From the NCBI GenBank assembly GCA_963727075.1, contig CAVSET010000006.1, forward strand, positions 248,001 through 312,000: a stretch of DNA of 64,000 bases. Reading direction: 5' to 3'. Each line of letters opens with the position of its first letter. The first letter of the stretch is position 1. The DNA comes from Bog-756 sp963727075 (lineage in GTDB: Bacteria; Actinomycetota; Acidimicrobiia; Acidimicrobiales; RAAP-2). Both the position numbers and the translations under genes were made by a program. Below, piece after piece: positions 27,923 through 37,421 of this stretch. The notes beneath the pieces were generated by a model, which had not been told where the DNA came from, ran no database searches, and saw only the letters and a list, made by a program, of their open reading frames with translations.

Positions 27923-28206
27923 GCCGTCGCACGTGGCTTGCCCGGCAACAGGGTGCAGGCCCCTTCCCGCCATCAAACCAAGAGGAACGAATGGTGTGGA
28001 GGCCAGGTTGAAATGCGGCTCCTCAGATCGGGAATATGCAGCTGGACAGCGCGAGCGATCAGTCGTTGCACCCGTTACCAGTCGTCCGAGCATGCGATGA
28101 TTCATGGACCTGGGTCCTACTGACCGGCCATATCTGGCGGATACTCCAAGAACCCTCAAAAGGAGTACGGCTTCCTGCACGGGATATCCCGAGAGGATGA
28201 AGACGA
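27923..28206. other. gene-free interval
   Basis: 284 bases between the small PRC-barrel-like gene and the end of the propeller gene. Short ORFs occur on both strands but none has a convincing start, composition or similarity, and no clear hairpin terminator was seen. Confidence 0.35.
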
Positions 28207-29097
28207 CTAGTGGACAGAGGCCGCTCCGGCGATCGTGCCGAGGAACAGGGCATCCCCGAAGGTGAAGACTCCTCCGTCGGAGGCCACCAGCCAGTAGCCC
28301 CGTCCATCTGGCGTGGAAGTCATCCCCACCACCGGCCTATTCAACATCAGTGCGCCCGTGGATCCGAGGAACGAGGCATCGCCGAAAGTGAAGACCCCAC
28401 CGTCAGATGCCACGAGCCAATAGCCGTTGCCGTCAGAGGTCGAGGCCAGGTCGACGATGGGACGATTCAGGAGTGTTCCGCTCGTCCATCCTTGAGACCA
28501 TGCGTCTCCGAAGCCCAGCACCTGCCCGTCGGAGGTCGCCTGCCAGTACCCCAGGCCGTGTGGCGTCGACGAGAGACCAACGAAAGACGGAGGGGAGGTC
28601 CCACACTGGCGAAGAGTGATGGCATAGGAGCTGGTCACCGGCCAGAACGGAACCGAGTTCAGGTGGGTGGCTGGTATGCCGGTCGAGCCGATGTGGACAG
28701 AGATGACGTGCGACCCAGCATGAACGAGCGACCCCGCAATGTCCCAAAGGACGCTTGTCGTTCCCGGCCCAACACTGACGGGCGTGCCACTGGCGACGGT
28801 GTCGGGGCCGTCGAAGATTCCCAGGGTCACGACGGTCGGCGCACTCTGGGGGAGGCCGTAGAAGGTGTAGGCGAACTGTGAGACTCCGCCCACGCATACG
28901 CCGGTGGCACTGTACGAGGGGGCTACTGATATGGCATCCGACCGAGACGCCGTCATGCCGATGACCGTCACAACGCACACACGAGCAAGAAGACTGTTGG
29001 CGCTCAAGGCTCTTGGCGCTGGATGGGACCCGTAGAAGTGGGCATTGTTGCCTCCAAGCTCGTATTCGCCGACGATACGACCGAGATGCGCTCCCAT
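28207..29097 (-). CDS. secreted propeller-repeat protein (Acidimicrobiia type)
   Basis: About 296 residues. A hydrophobic segment LLARVCVVTVIGMTASRSDA near residues 39-58 looks like a signal peptide, so the true start may be a later GTG or TTG; ATG 29097 is the longest start that does not run into the divergent gene. A domain of about 110 residues follows (SATGVCVGGVSQFAYTFYG..., two Cys). Then come three tandem repeats of about 47 residues with the core GYWLVASDGGVFTFGDA and linker LNRPVVGMTSTPDG. This repeat is frequent in secreted Acidimicrobiia proteins, usually with more copies. Ending right after the third repeat (GTIAGAASVH) suggests a short or C-terminally truncated member. Likely cell-surface role. 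Confidence 0.8.
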   Translation of the reverse strand: MGAHLGRIVGEYELGGNNAHFYGSHPAPRALSANSLLARVCVVTVIGMTASRSDAISVAPSYSATGVCVGGVSQFAYTFYGLPQSAPTVVTLGIFDGPDTVASGTPVSVGPGTTSVLWDIAGSLVHAGSHVISVHIGSTGIPATHLNSVPFWPVTSSYAITLRQCGTSPPSFVGLSSTPHGLGYWQATSDGQVLGFGDAWSQGWTSGTLLNRPIVDLASTSDGNGYWLVASDGGVFTFGDASFLGSTGALMLNRPVVGMTSTPDGRGYWLVASDGGVFTFGDALFLGTIAGAASVH

Positions 29098-29208
29098 CGC
29101 ATGACGTTTACTGTTTGCCGCGTCGACGGGACACGCCGAATCAGCACCTTGCCGGGCCGGATCTGAACAGGCGTTCCAGTGCCGGTTGTCGGTCCGCCCG
29201 CACCGGAA

Positions 29209-29214
29209 TACGTT
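29209..29214 (+). promoter_or_regulatory. leaderless promoter (-10 TACGTT)
   Basis: TACGTT ends six bases before the ATG at 29221 with no ribosome-binding site, supporting a leaderless start for the LLM oxidoreductase. Confidence 0.48.
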
Positions 29215-29220
29215 TCGGGG

Positions 29221-30169
29221 ATGGAGAACTCCACCCCCACATTCCTCGAAGTCGGCTATCTTCCCGCCCGACTCCCGCTGACCGCCGCACCGGAGCGACG
29301 GCGAATCGTCCAGCTTGCTGAGAACGCGGGACTCGATCACCTGGCCGTAGGCGACCATGTCAGCTTCTTCGTAGGTGCGGGTTGCGACGCCTTGGTGGCC
29401 GCGGCAGGCGTGCTGGCGAGCTCCGACCACCTCATGTCCAACACCGGTGTCTACCTGCTCCCGTTACGGCATCCGGTTCTCGTGGCGCGGCAACTCGCCG
29501 ACCTCTCCGTGCTTGCTCCTTCGCGGTTCCGCTTCGGAGTCGGGATCGGGGGGGAGGATCCGCACGAGTTGGAGATCTGTGGCATCGACCCGAAGACTCG
29601 CGGCCGTCGGATGGACGAGAGTCTGCAACTGGTTCGCGACCTGCTCGACTGGCAGTCCAGTCGATCACGCGGGTGAGTTCTTCAATGTGACCGGGGCGCT
29701 CATCGCGCCGGCTCCGAGGGATCCGGTTCCGTTCATCGTCGGCGGTCGATCCGATGCCGCGATCCAGCGGGCGGGTCGATTCGGGGACGGTTGGTTCGCG
29801 ATCTGGGTTTCGCCGAAGCGCTATGAGCGCGCGGTCGGGCTCATGATGCAGACGGCGCACGAGGCTGGTCGTTCCGGGCACCGTTTCACGAACGCCCTCA
29901 ATGTCTGGTGCGGCGTGGGCAAATCGACCGAGCGGGCACGGGAATTCGTTGCCTCCCGTATGCAGGCGTTCTATCAGATGCCCTACGAACGGTTCGAGAA
30001 GTGGAGTCCTTTCGGTAGGCCGGATCAGATCGTTGCGTTCTTGCTTCCCTATGTCGCGGCCGGATGCTCGGTGTTCAATCTCATCGTCCAGGGGGAAAGC
30101 GTCGAGCAGGAGATCGATGCGACGGCTGCGATCCGCGAGGGCTTGCTCAGCGCGATGTCCCACCGATAG
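29221..30169 (+). CDS. LLM-class (luciferase-like, probably F420) oxidoreductase (frameshift near 29656)
   Basis: A TIM-barrel oxidoreductase of about 315 residues. Before the break: MENSTPTFLEVGYLPARLPL, ENAGLDHLAVGDHVSFF, TGVYLLPLRHPVLVARQLADL, LAPSRFRFGVGIGGED. After it: GEFFNVTGALIAPAPRDPVPFIVGG, RAGRFGDGWFAIWVSPKRYE. These are standard for the F420-dependent LLM family; F420 versus FMN use cannot be settled from sequence. Deleting the T at about 29656 gives a continuous DWQPVDHAGEFF, so a single inserted base is the cause. The gene is divergent from the propeller-repeat gene. Substrate unknown. Confidence 0.85.
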
Positions 30170-30247
30170 CTGGCCCACCGAGGACGAGAGCAGCAAACTA
30201 GTGGGCCTGTCGGTGTCGCTGGTCGGAGGGCGAGGGGTTCCATGGGC

Positions 30248-31507
30248 TCAACCGGAATGGGCGAATACCCCCACCGTGTCGGAGCCCGAGCGCTTGGCGC
30301 TGTACATGGCCTGGTCCGCCTGGGCCACGAGCTCGTCCGCGTCGACCGGGTCGACGCACCAGGCGAGCCCGATGCTGGCTCGAAGGTCGATGGATCCCGC
30401 CCCGACGCTCAGCTGGTCAGTGAGCGCATGCTGTATTCGATCGGCGATCTCGAGTGCGGAGCGGTCGCTGTCCAGGCCGGGACAGACGACGAGGAATTCA
30501 TCACCTCCGAACCGGCCGACGTGGTCGCCCTCTCGCACGGCCGACTGCAATCGGTCGGCGGCGAGCTCGAGCACGAAATCCCCGACGGTATGGCCGAAGG
30601 TGTCGTTGACCATCTTGAACCGGCAGAGGTCGACGAAGATGACACCGATGCCGGAGTGCTCGCCCTCACTCCGGATACTCACGGACAGGACATCCAGGAT
30701 GGCCGCCCGGTTGAGACACGAGGTGAGCTCGTCGGTGTTGGCGCGCAGCTCGAGTTGGCGCCGTAGGTGGACCTGTTCGGTCACGTCGGACAGACATCCG
30801 ACCGCGCCCGCGACGGTGCCAACGGCATTGGTCAACGGCCGCATGCTCAGCACGCACACATGCTCCCGGGTGGAGTCGTCGAGGGAGCGGACGAAGCGAA
30901 GCTCGACATCGTCGACTCCCTCACCCGCCAGCACACGATCGATGGCATGGGCAAGGGTGCGCTTGTCCTCCCCTTCGACATGCGAGAACTCTGCCTCGAT
31001 GGTGGCCGACACCTCGTGACCGAGGATCGAATGGAATTGGTCATTCGTGAACGTGATGTTCCGATCGGCGTCGATCTGGAACATGCCGATGGGCATGGCC
31101 TCCGACAATCGGCTGAGTAGTTCCTCCCGATCCCTGAGCTCTTCGGCCAAGCTGACCTGGTCCACTGCGATACCCCGCATGGTGGTGAGGACCGCTGGTG
31201 AGACGGGATCGTCGAGGTGGTTCACGTTCACGCACTCGACCCACCTCCAGCCGCCTTCGCGGGTCCGGTAGCGTCCCTGCCAGTGATGTGGCTCACCGGG
31301 GGCCTCGATCATCTCGAACCATGCGGCGATGGCACGGCCCTGGTCGTCAGGATGGATGAACTCCGTGGAGGGCCGGCCGATCAGCTCCTCTGGGGACCAG
31401 CCGAGCACGTCGGTCATCTCGGGTCCGACGGAGATGATCAGCGCGGCCCCGTCCCGGTTGACCGTGACCGACACCTCATCTTCCGCCGACGTGTCCTCAC
31501 CGCTCAT
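30248..31507 (-). CDS. PAS-PAS-GGDEF diguanylate cyclase
   Basis: About 419 residues, cytoplasmic, making cyclic di-GMP. Two PAS-like sensor segments (about 10-130, with FIHPDDQGRAIAAWFEM and WQGRYRTREGGWRWVE; and about 135-255, with IDADRNITFTNDQFHSILG) precede a complete GGDEF domain. The catalytic motif is FGGDEF, the fold markers DELTSCLNRAA and DLCRFKMVNDTFGHTVGD are present, and an RxxD inhibitory site (REGD) lies at the right distance, so product inhibition is expected. No EAL domain. ATG 31507 is chosen over ATG 31546 because it is preceded by GAGG. Nothing links it to the catabolic genes. Confidence 0.93.
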   Translation of the reverse strand: MSGEDTSAEDEVSVTVNRDGAALIISVGPEMTDVLGWSPEELIGRPSTEFIHPDDQGRAIAAWFEMIEAPGEPHHWQGRYRTREGGWRWVECVNVNHLDDPVSPAVLTTMRGIAVDQVSLAEELRDREELLSRLSEAMPIGMFQIDADRNITFTNDQFHSILGHEVSATIEAEFSHVEGEDKRTLAHAIDRVLAGEGVDDVELRFVRSLDDSTREHVCVLSMRPLTNAVGTVAGAVGCLSDVTEQVHLRRQLELRANTDELTSCLNRAAILDVLSVSIRSEGEHSGIGVIFVDLCRFKMVNDTFGHTVGDFVLELAADRLQSAVREGDHVGRFGGDEFLVVCPGLDSDRSALEIADRIQHALTDQLSVGAGSIDLRASIGLAWCVDPVDADELVAQADQAMYSAKRSGSDTVGVFAHSG

Positions 31508-31676
31508 GCCCTCTATATCGTGCCGTTGTGGCCCGGGCCTGAGCACACCACTGAATTGGGAGCCGGGCGTGGCCCTCCCTAGCCGCTGACGTGGTGATCT
31601 CCCGCGCCGACCCGGAGTGGTCTCCCTGTCCCGGTGCAGCCAACGGTCATGGACCGCGGCCCGCCGCCGATACCTC

Positions 31677-32879
31677 TCAGGCGGCGTCCTCGAAGCCCAT
31701 GAGGCGGTTGAGGTTGCCCCCCATGACCTTCTTGACGGTGTCGTCGGGCAGGTCGGCCAGCTCGTCGACGAAGCTCAGCGGATCGGCCAGCCCTTCGGGG
31801 TGGGGATAGTCCGACCCGAACAGCACGCGGTCAGCGCCCAGCAGTTCGATGAGCCCGATCGGGTCTTCCTCATGGAACGGGTGCACGTAGATGTTGCGCT
31901 TGAACACCTCGACCGGGTCCTCGGCGAACGACTTGGGTGCGGCTTGGTTGGCGGCAGCCAGGTGCTCGAGGATGGGGCGTACCCAGTTACTGCCGTTCTC
32001 CACGGGGGCGAAGCGCAGGTTGGGGAACCGGCTGCAGAGGCCATGGCCGATCAGTGATGCCACCGTGTCCATGATGGGCCGGCCCTGGTGGCCGACGATG
32101 GCCATGAAGCCCGAGCCTCCCTTGAACGGCGTCATCTCCCCGTGGCGGTTGCCTTCCCACTCGTCGAAGTAGCGCTGGTAGCCACTGTCGGAGGCGTGCA
32201 TGCCGACCGGGATCCCGGCCTGGTCGACCACCTTCCAGAACGGGTCGAACTCGGGGAGGGCGAAGGAGCGGGGTCCGAGGTAGCCGTGCACCGGCGCCGG
32301 GCGGATGAGGACGATCTTCGCCCCTCGCTCGAGCACCCACTCGAGCTCGGCGATGGCCTTGTCCACGATCCCGAGATGGATGACCGGAGTGGGGAAGATC
32401 CGGTTCTCGTAGTTGAAGGTCCAGTGCTCGTCCATCCACTGATTGAGGGCGTGGACGACCGCATGGACGGCGTCGGGCTCGCCGCGGAGGCGCTCCTCCA
32501 GCAGGCTGGCCAGCGTCGGCCACATGAGTGCCCGATCGAGGCCGAGCTCGTCCATCAACTTGAGCCGGGGCTCGGGGGCCATGAAGGCCGGCAGCGACCG
32601 GATGGGCTTGCCCATGATCTCCCGGCGCGACATTCCCTCCGGGTTCCCGATCTTGAAGTACTCCTCCTGGGCGCCGGGGGCGGCCACCACCTCAAAGGTG
32701 GGATTCGGGATGTAGTTGCTGATCAGGCCGTTGACCGCGATCTTGGTGCGCCCGTCGACCTCGACGTAACGGATGAGCCCGTCGTACTCCGGAGGGAGGT
32801 ACTTGGTAAATGCGTCCGTGGTCTCGTACATGTGGTTGTCGGCGTCGAAGACCGGAAAATCCAACACTCTCGGAGACAT
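31677..32879 (-). CDS. amidohydrolase-family (ACMSD-like) metal-dependent hydrolase
   Basis: A 400-residue TIM-barrel protein starting MSPRVLDFPVFDADNHMYE. The usual DxHxH at strand 1 is replaced by DADNH, seen in many actinobacterial members. It also has GMHASDSGYQRYFDEWEG, RFPNLRFAPVENGSNWV and the C-terminal LFGSDYPHPEGLADP with the metal-ligand Asp. The family includes decarboxylases and hydrolases acting on cyclic or ring-cleaved acids. AAAGG lies eight bases before the chosen ATG. It is divergent from the ferredoxin gene that heads the long operon, and may hydrolyse an intermediate of that pathway. Confidence 0.9.
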   Translation of the reverse strand: MSPRVLDFPVFDADNHMYETTDAFTKYLPPEYDGLIRYVEVDGRTKIAVNGLISNYIPNPTFEVVAAPGAQEEYFKIGNPEGMSRREIMGKPIRSLPAFMAPEPRLKLMDELGLDRALMWPTLASLLEERLRGEPDAVHAVVHALNQWMDEHWTFNYENRIFPTPVIHLGIVDKAIAELEWVLERGAKIVLIRPAPVHGYLGPRSFALPEFDPFWKVVDQAGIPVGMHASDSGYQRYFDEWEGNRHGEMTPFKGGSGFMAIVGHQGRPIMDTVASLIGHGLCSRFPNLRFAPVENGSNWVRPILEHLAAANQAAPKSFAEDPVEVFKRNIYVHPFHEEDPIGLIELLGADRVLFGSDYPHPEGLADPLSFVDELADLPDDTVKKVMGGNLNRLMGFEDAA

Positions 32880-33077
32880 GGCCATCGCCTTTCTTCTACG
32901 TCTCGTGCGTCTGCTCGGTACACCCACGGTCCGACCGGCCGGGGGTGGTGCAGCTGTTCCCCGGGAGCGCATGCGGAACCTGGTCCCATGGTAGCAGCGC
33001 AGAGGGGGAGGGCGGAAACGCCATTTTCGGCCCTGCGGCCAGGGCGAAGTCAGTCGCCCGGATGGGGACGGGTTCGG

Positions 33078-33083
33078 TATGCT
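33078..33083 (+). promoter_or_regulatory. leaderless promoter (-10 TATGCT) of ferredoxin gene
   Basis: TATGCT ends seven bases before the ATG at 33091. It favours this ATG over an in-frame upstream start and is the first promoter of the 33-43 kb gene group. Confidence 0.5.
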
Positions 33084-33090
33084 CGTCCTG

Positions 33091-33282
33091 ATGCGGGTGG
33101 TTGTCGATCGGGGCCGATGCGAGTCGAATGCCCTGTGCATGGCCGCCGCCCCGGAGGTCTTCGAGGTCCGCGACGACGACCAGCTCTACGTGCTCCAGGA
33201 GGAGCCGGGCGAGGAGCTGCGGTCGAAGGTGGAACAGGCCGTGCGCTCGTGCCCGAAGGTCGCGCTGAGCATCGTCGACTGA
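33091..33282 (+). CDS. small 3Fe-4S/4Fe-4S-type ferredoxin
   Basis: A 63-residue electron carrier of the type that serves actinobacterial P450s. Cluster ligands: Cys in RCESNALCMAAAPEVF (C-x5-C) and Cys-Pro in RSCPKVALSIVD. Where many relatives have His between the first cysteines (CxxHxxC) this one has Asn. It heads the long operon, although no P450 gene adjoins it, so it may serve a distant P450 such as those at 19974, 55024 or 61409. Confidence 0.88.
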   Translation: MRVVVDRGRCESNALCMAAAPEVFEVRDDDQLYVLQEEPGEELRSKVEQAVRSCPKVALSIVD

Positions 33283-33302
33283 GCGGTCGTCGATTGAGCT
33301 GG
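33273..33302 (+). repeat. imperfect 15-bp tandem duplication over a stop codon
   Basis: Two consecutive 15-bp units, CGTCGACTGAGCGGT and CGTCGATTGAGCTGG, cover the end and stop codon of the ferredoxin gene. It probably arose by local slippage. A similar event covers the stop of the Rieske gene at 47597. Confidence 0.5.
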
Positions 33303-33388
33303 TGGGGGACGGCCTTCACTGTGCTCGTGGTTCGGGTCCGATCGCCTGCCGGGGGCTACGTGCGGCGGGCGGTTCTCCGGTGACGCGG

Positions 33389-33394
33389 TACCGT
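33389..33394 (+). promoter_or_regulatory. leaderless promoter (-10 TACCGT) before 9-codon upstream ORF
   Basis: TACCGT ends seven bases before GTG 33402, which opens a 9-codon ORF. The box is identical to the one at 15937 and has the same spacing, with the same kind of small ORF behind it. Confidence 0.42.
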
Positions 33395-33401
33395 GGCGCC
33401 G

Positions 33402-33431
33402 GTGACAACAGAGGAGGAGAGCGGGAGATGA
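33402..33431 (+). CDS. putative 9-residue leaderless upstream peptide
   Basis: GTG-initiated ORF VTTEEESGR. Its TGA (33429-33431) overlaps the ATG of the crotonase gene (33428) as ATGA, and its Glu-rich codons form the GAGGAGGAGA ribosome-binding site of that gene. Position suggests that ribosomes loading at the leaderless GTG would be delivered to the crotonase start. Evidence is positional only. Confidence 0.38.
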   Translation: MTTEEESGR

Positions 33432-34345
33432 GGGAGTACAAGTTCGTCACGTACGAGGAGCTGGAGGGTGGCGAGATCGTGCGGATCTTGCTCAACCGTC
33501 CCGAGACGCGGAATGCACAGAGCCGGGGCCTGCTGGTCGACCTCGATGACGCCTTTGTCCGCGCCGAGGAGGACGACAAGGTCCGGGTGGTGATCCTCGG
33601 CGGGGTGGGCCCCCTGTTCTCATCCGGCCACGACATGGGCTCGAAGGAAGCCAGAGCCGAGCGCGAGCCCGGCCCGGGCCAGCACCGCACGACGACCATC
33701 AACGGGGCCACCCGCAAGGGGACTGAGTCCCTCATGCTCCAGGAATGGCACTATTACTTCCAGAACACCCTACGGTGGCGGAACCTGCGCAAGATCACCG
33801 TCGCCCAGGTGCACGGCACGGTCTACTCGGCCGGGCTCATGCTCATGTGGGCCTGCGACCTCATCGTGGCGGCCGACAACGTGCTCTTCGCCGATGTCGT
33901 GGGCACCCGGCTCGGCATGTGCGGGATGGAGTACTTCGGCCACCCGTGGGAATTCGGTCCCCGCAAGACCAAGGAGCTCATGCTGACCGGTGATGCCATC
34001 GACGTGCACGAGGCGCACCGTCTCGGCATGGTCAGCAAGGTGTTCCCGGCCGACGAGCTCAGCGAGCACACGCTCGAGTACGCCCGGCGGATCGCTCGGG
34101 TCCCGACCATGACGGCGCTCATGATAAAGGAATCGGTGAACCAGACCGTCGACAACATGGGCTTCTACAACTCGCTGCAGTCTTGCTTCACCCTGCACGA
34201 GCTCAACCACGCCCACTGGGCCGGGATCCACGAGAGCAAGTACCCGGTGGCCGAGCCGGAAGACGGCATCCCGAGCTGGCGCGAGGCACCTCCGGTCCGG
34301 CTGGCGGTCCACGACGTCGTGGAGGGGCCCGTCCCGACCCCGTGA
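33428..34345 (+). CDS. crotonase-superfamily protein lacking canonical catalytic glutamates
   Basis: A 305-residue enoyl-CoA hydratase/isomerase-family protein, longer than usual, starting MREYKFVTYEELEGG. The fold markers ILLNRPETRNAQSRGLLVDL, PLFSSGHDMGS (oxyanion hole) and ACDLIVAADNVLFAD are present. Neither hydratase glutamate is in place: the GGGxE context reads SAGLMLM and the PE context reads VVGTRLGM. It may catalyse another crotonase reaction (isomerisation, retro-Claisen or C-C hydrolysis). A 20-residue insertion (EREPGPGQHRTTT...) follows the oxyanion segment. The stop overlaps the next gene's GTG, so it is co-translated with a CoA ligase. Confidence 0.88.
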   Translation: MREYKFVTYEELEGGEIVRILLNRPETRNAQSRGLLVDLDDAFVRAEEDDKVRVVILGGVGPLFSSGHDMGSKEARAEREPGPGQHRTTTINGATRKGTESLMLQEWHYYFQNTLRWRNLRKITVAQVHGTVYSAGLMLMWACDLIVAADNVLFADVVGTRLGMCGMEYFGHPWEFGPRKTKELMLTGDAIDVHEAHRLGMVSKVFPADELSEHTLEYARRIARVPTMTALMIKESVNQTVDNMGFYNSLQSCFTLHELNHAHWAGIHESKYPVAEPEDGIPSWREAPPVRLAVHDVVEGPVPTP

Positions 34346-35917
34346 CCCTCCGACCCACCTACCGCCAGGCGGACGCCTCGCGGTACCTGCAACCCGGCGG
34401 GGCCTGGGATGTGCCGACCCTCGACCAGCTCCTGTCGTCGGCGCGGCCGGCGTCGCAGCCGGCCGTCGTCGACGGGGACGTGCACCTCGACGCCGGCTCG
34501 CTGGAACGGGCGGTGGGTCGGCTGGCCGGAAGCCTCACGGCCTCCGGCGTGCGCCGGGGGGACGTGGTGGCATGGCAGCTCCCCAACTGGTGGGAGGCGG
34601 TCGCCCTGTTCCGGGCCGCCTGGCGTTGCGGCGCCGTGGCCGCCCCCATCCACCACCAGGTGGGCCCGACCGAGGTGGCGCGCATGCTCGAGTACCTCGG
34701 CCCGACGCTGTGCCTGGCCGCCGACGGGATGCCACTGGGTGACCTGGCCCCGGCCCTCAGGGTCCGGGGCCACCGCCCCGCCTTCGACGACCTGCTCACC
34801 GGGCGCCCCCTCGAGTCCGGCCGGGCCAAGGCGGTCGACCTGGCCGTGGTCCTGTTCACCACCGGTTCCACCGGTGAGCCGAAGGCCGTCCTCCACACCC
34901 ACCGCGGCCTGGCCTACAAGGCCCGCTCGATGGTCCGGGCCCACGGGCTGTCGGGGTCCGACACCGCCCTCATGCCCTCCCCGCTGGCCCATGTCTCGGG
35001 GCTGTTGAACGCAGTGCTGGTGCCGGGCACGGCCGCCATGCCGGTGGTGCTGATGGAGAAGTGGGATCCCGAGCGCGGGGTCCACCTGGCCGCAGCCCAC
35101 TCCGTCTCGTTCATGATCGGCCCGCCCACCCTGTTCCTCTCCATGATGGACGTGCCCGGCATGCAGTCGTCGTTGAAGAGCCTCCGGGTGGTCTCGTGCG
35201 GGGGGACGGGGGTCACCCCCGAGTTCGTGGAGACGGCCCGCTGCCAGCTGGGGGCCACCGTGAAGCGGACCTACGGGTCGACCGAAGCCCCCACCGTGAC
35301 GACGTGCACGGCGTCCGACGACCCCGACAAGGCGCGCGGCACCGATGGACGGTCGGTGGGCGACGCGGTCGTCCGCGTCGTGGAGCCCGGTACCGGCCGG
35401 GCCGTGCGGCACGGGGAAGCGCGGCGAGGTCCTGCTCCGGGGGCCCGAGCTCTTCGTCGGATACGGGCAGCCCGATCAGACCGCCCAGGCCGTGCGCCGC
35501 GGCTGGTTCGCCACCGGCGACCTCGGGACCCTGGACGACGACGGCTGGTTGACTATCGTGGGCCGCTGCAAGGATGTGATCATCAGGGCCGGTGAGAACA
35601 TCGCGTCAGCCGAGGTGGAGCGGCTCCTCGAGCTGCACCCGGGTGTTCGCCAGGCCGTGGTGGTGGGGTGTCCCGACGAGCGGCTGGGGGAGAGGGTCGC
35701 CGCCTTCGTAGTGGGAGACGGCCGACTCGACGTGGAAGAATGCCGTCACTGGTTCTCGTCGCACGGCGTGGCCCGGTTCAAGACGCCCGAACTGGTGGTC
35801 CATGTCGACGAGATCCCGTTGCTCGGGATAGGCAAGCCCGACCGCACCGCATTCGCGCGACCGCGCCGCGCATCTGGCCGGCGCGCGGTGAGAGCGCGAC
35901 GAGAAGGGGAGCAGTGA
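34342..35917 (+). CDS. AMP-dependent acyl-CoA synthetase (frameshift near 35415)
   Basis: An ANL ligase of about 524 residues. Before the break: LFTTGSTGEPKAVLHTHRG (A3), MIGPPTLFLSMM, KRTYGSTEAPTVT (A5). After it: GEVLLRGPELFVGYG, GDLGTLDDDGWLTIVGR (A7), CKDVIIRAGENIASAEVERLL (A8) and the catalytic Lys in GIGKPDRTAF. The frame breaks in the G run 35413-35416, where dropping one G joins RHGKRGEVLLRG. The GTG start overlaps the previous stop, and the stop overlaps the next ATG (TGATG). It supplies the CoA ester for the pathway encoded downstream. Confidence 0.9.
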
Positions 35918-37420
35918 TGGCAGCGGGGATCGTTTCGTGGGGCACCTACCTTCCGTACTGGCGCCTGCAGCGCCAGGCGATCGGTGCGGCCTTCGGAACC
36001 GGCGGAGGCAAGGGGAGCCGCGCCGTGGCCTCCTACGACGAGGACACCACCACCCTCGGAGTGGAGGCGGCCCGCCGCGCCCTCGCTCCCGAAGGCGTGG
36101 CGTTCCCCGACGACCTCTTGTTCTCGACGCCCGACCCGGCATACCTGGACAAGACCAACGCCACCACCATCCACGCCGCCCTCGGATTGGACCCGGCCAC
36201 CGGGGCCTATGACCTGTGCGGCTCGGTGCGTTCGAGCTGGGCCACCCTGCGGCTCGCCGCCCTCAACGGTGAACGGCGTCCGTGCCTGGCCGTGGTGGCG
36301 GACCTCAGGACCGGGCTGGCCGGGGGGGCCGAGGAGAGCCAGGCCGGCGACGGTGCCGCCGCCTTCCTCTTCGCGCCGTCGGGCGGGGTGGCCGAGGTCC
36401 TCGGCCAGGCCTCCGCCACCGACGAGTTCCTCGATCGCTGGCGGGTCCCGGGTGAGACGGCCTCTCGGCAGTGGGAGGACCGGTTCGGGGAGGAGGCTCT
36501 TGTCCCTCCGGCCCGGGCGGCCTTCGCCGAGGCCCTCCGCCTCGCCGGGCTCGGTGCCGAGGACGTCGACCACCTGGTGGTGGCCGGGCTGCACGCCCGG
36601 GCCGTGACCAGCGTGCGGAGCTCGCTCGGAGTCGACCGGGCCCATTGCGCCCCTGACTACGGGCCCCGAATCGGGAACCTGGGCGCGGCCCAGGCCGCCA
36701 CCGGCCTGGCCGACGTGTTGGAGCGGGCCACGCCCGGGCAGGTGGTGGCCGTGGTCGGGCTGGCCGATGGCGCCGATGTCATCGTGTTGCGGACCACCCC
36801 GGCCCTGGTCGAGGTCCAAGCGGGCCGCCGCCGGGCCGGCCTGGTGTCGGTGGCCGAGGCTACCGAGCAGGGTCGCGGGGACCTCCCCTACGCGTCTGTT
36901 TCTGACCTGGCGGGGGCAACTGCGGCGCGAGCCGCCCCGTCGGCCCGACCCCGAGCGCCCCGACGCTCCCGCCATGCGGCGCAACGAGGGCTGGAAGTTC
37001 GCCTTCGCCGCCAGTCGCTGCCGGCAGTGCGGGTTCGTACACCTGCCGCCCACCCGGGTGTGCCTTTCGTGCCGTTCCGTCGACCAGATGGAACCCCAGC
37101 GGCTGGCCGACGTACGCGGCACCGTCGCCACCTATACCGTCGATCAGCTGGCATTCAGCCTCTCGCCGCCCATGGTCGGGGCAATCGTCGATTTCGACGG
37201 TGGGGGCCGGTACCGCGGCGAGATGACCGATGTCGATCCCGCTTGTTTGGCCATCGGCACCCGGGTCGAGATGACGTTCCGGCGGTTCTACACCGCTCAA
37301 GGCGTGCATAATTACTTCTGGAAGGCGCGGCCCGTCTCCGATCAAGCCGGCACTTCGGAGCCAGACGTCGCGGCGGGGGAGACCCTGGCGGCCGGGGTAC
37401 CCGCAGGAGGGAGAGGCTGA
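35917..37420 (+). CDS. HMG-CoA-synthase-like domain fused to DUF35 (frameshift near 36898)
   Basis: About 500 residues joining two functions that are separate proteins in archaea. Residues 1-330 are a thiolase-fold HMG-CoA-synthase/KAS III-like domain: GIVSWGTYLPYWRLQRQAIG, the probable nucleophile in YDLCGSVRSSW (Cys101), GDGAAAFLF, and DYGPRIGNLGAAQAATGLADV. A linker YASFLTWRGQLRREPPRRPDP leads to a DUF35 part with a zinc ribbon (CRQCGFVHLPPTRVCLSC) and an OB-fold (GTVATYTVDQLAFSLSPPMV). The G at 36898 is extra; removing it gives a smooth linker. A thiolase gene follows after one base. The predicted role is forming or breaking a C-C bond of a CoA ester, in complex with that thiolase. Confidence 0.88.
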
Positions 37421-37421
37421 C

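Noticed and set aside
27337..28180. ORFs opposite and around the small PRC-barrel-like gene
   Set aside because: Ser/Thr/Arg-rich composition without strand or helix pattern, no good starts; they are shadows of the gene at 27566 or chance frames.
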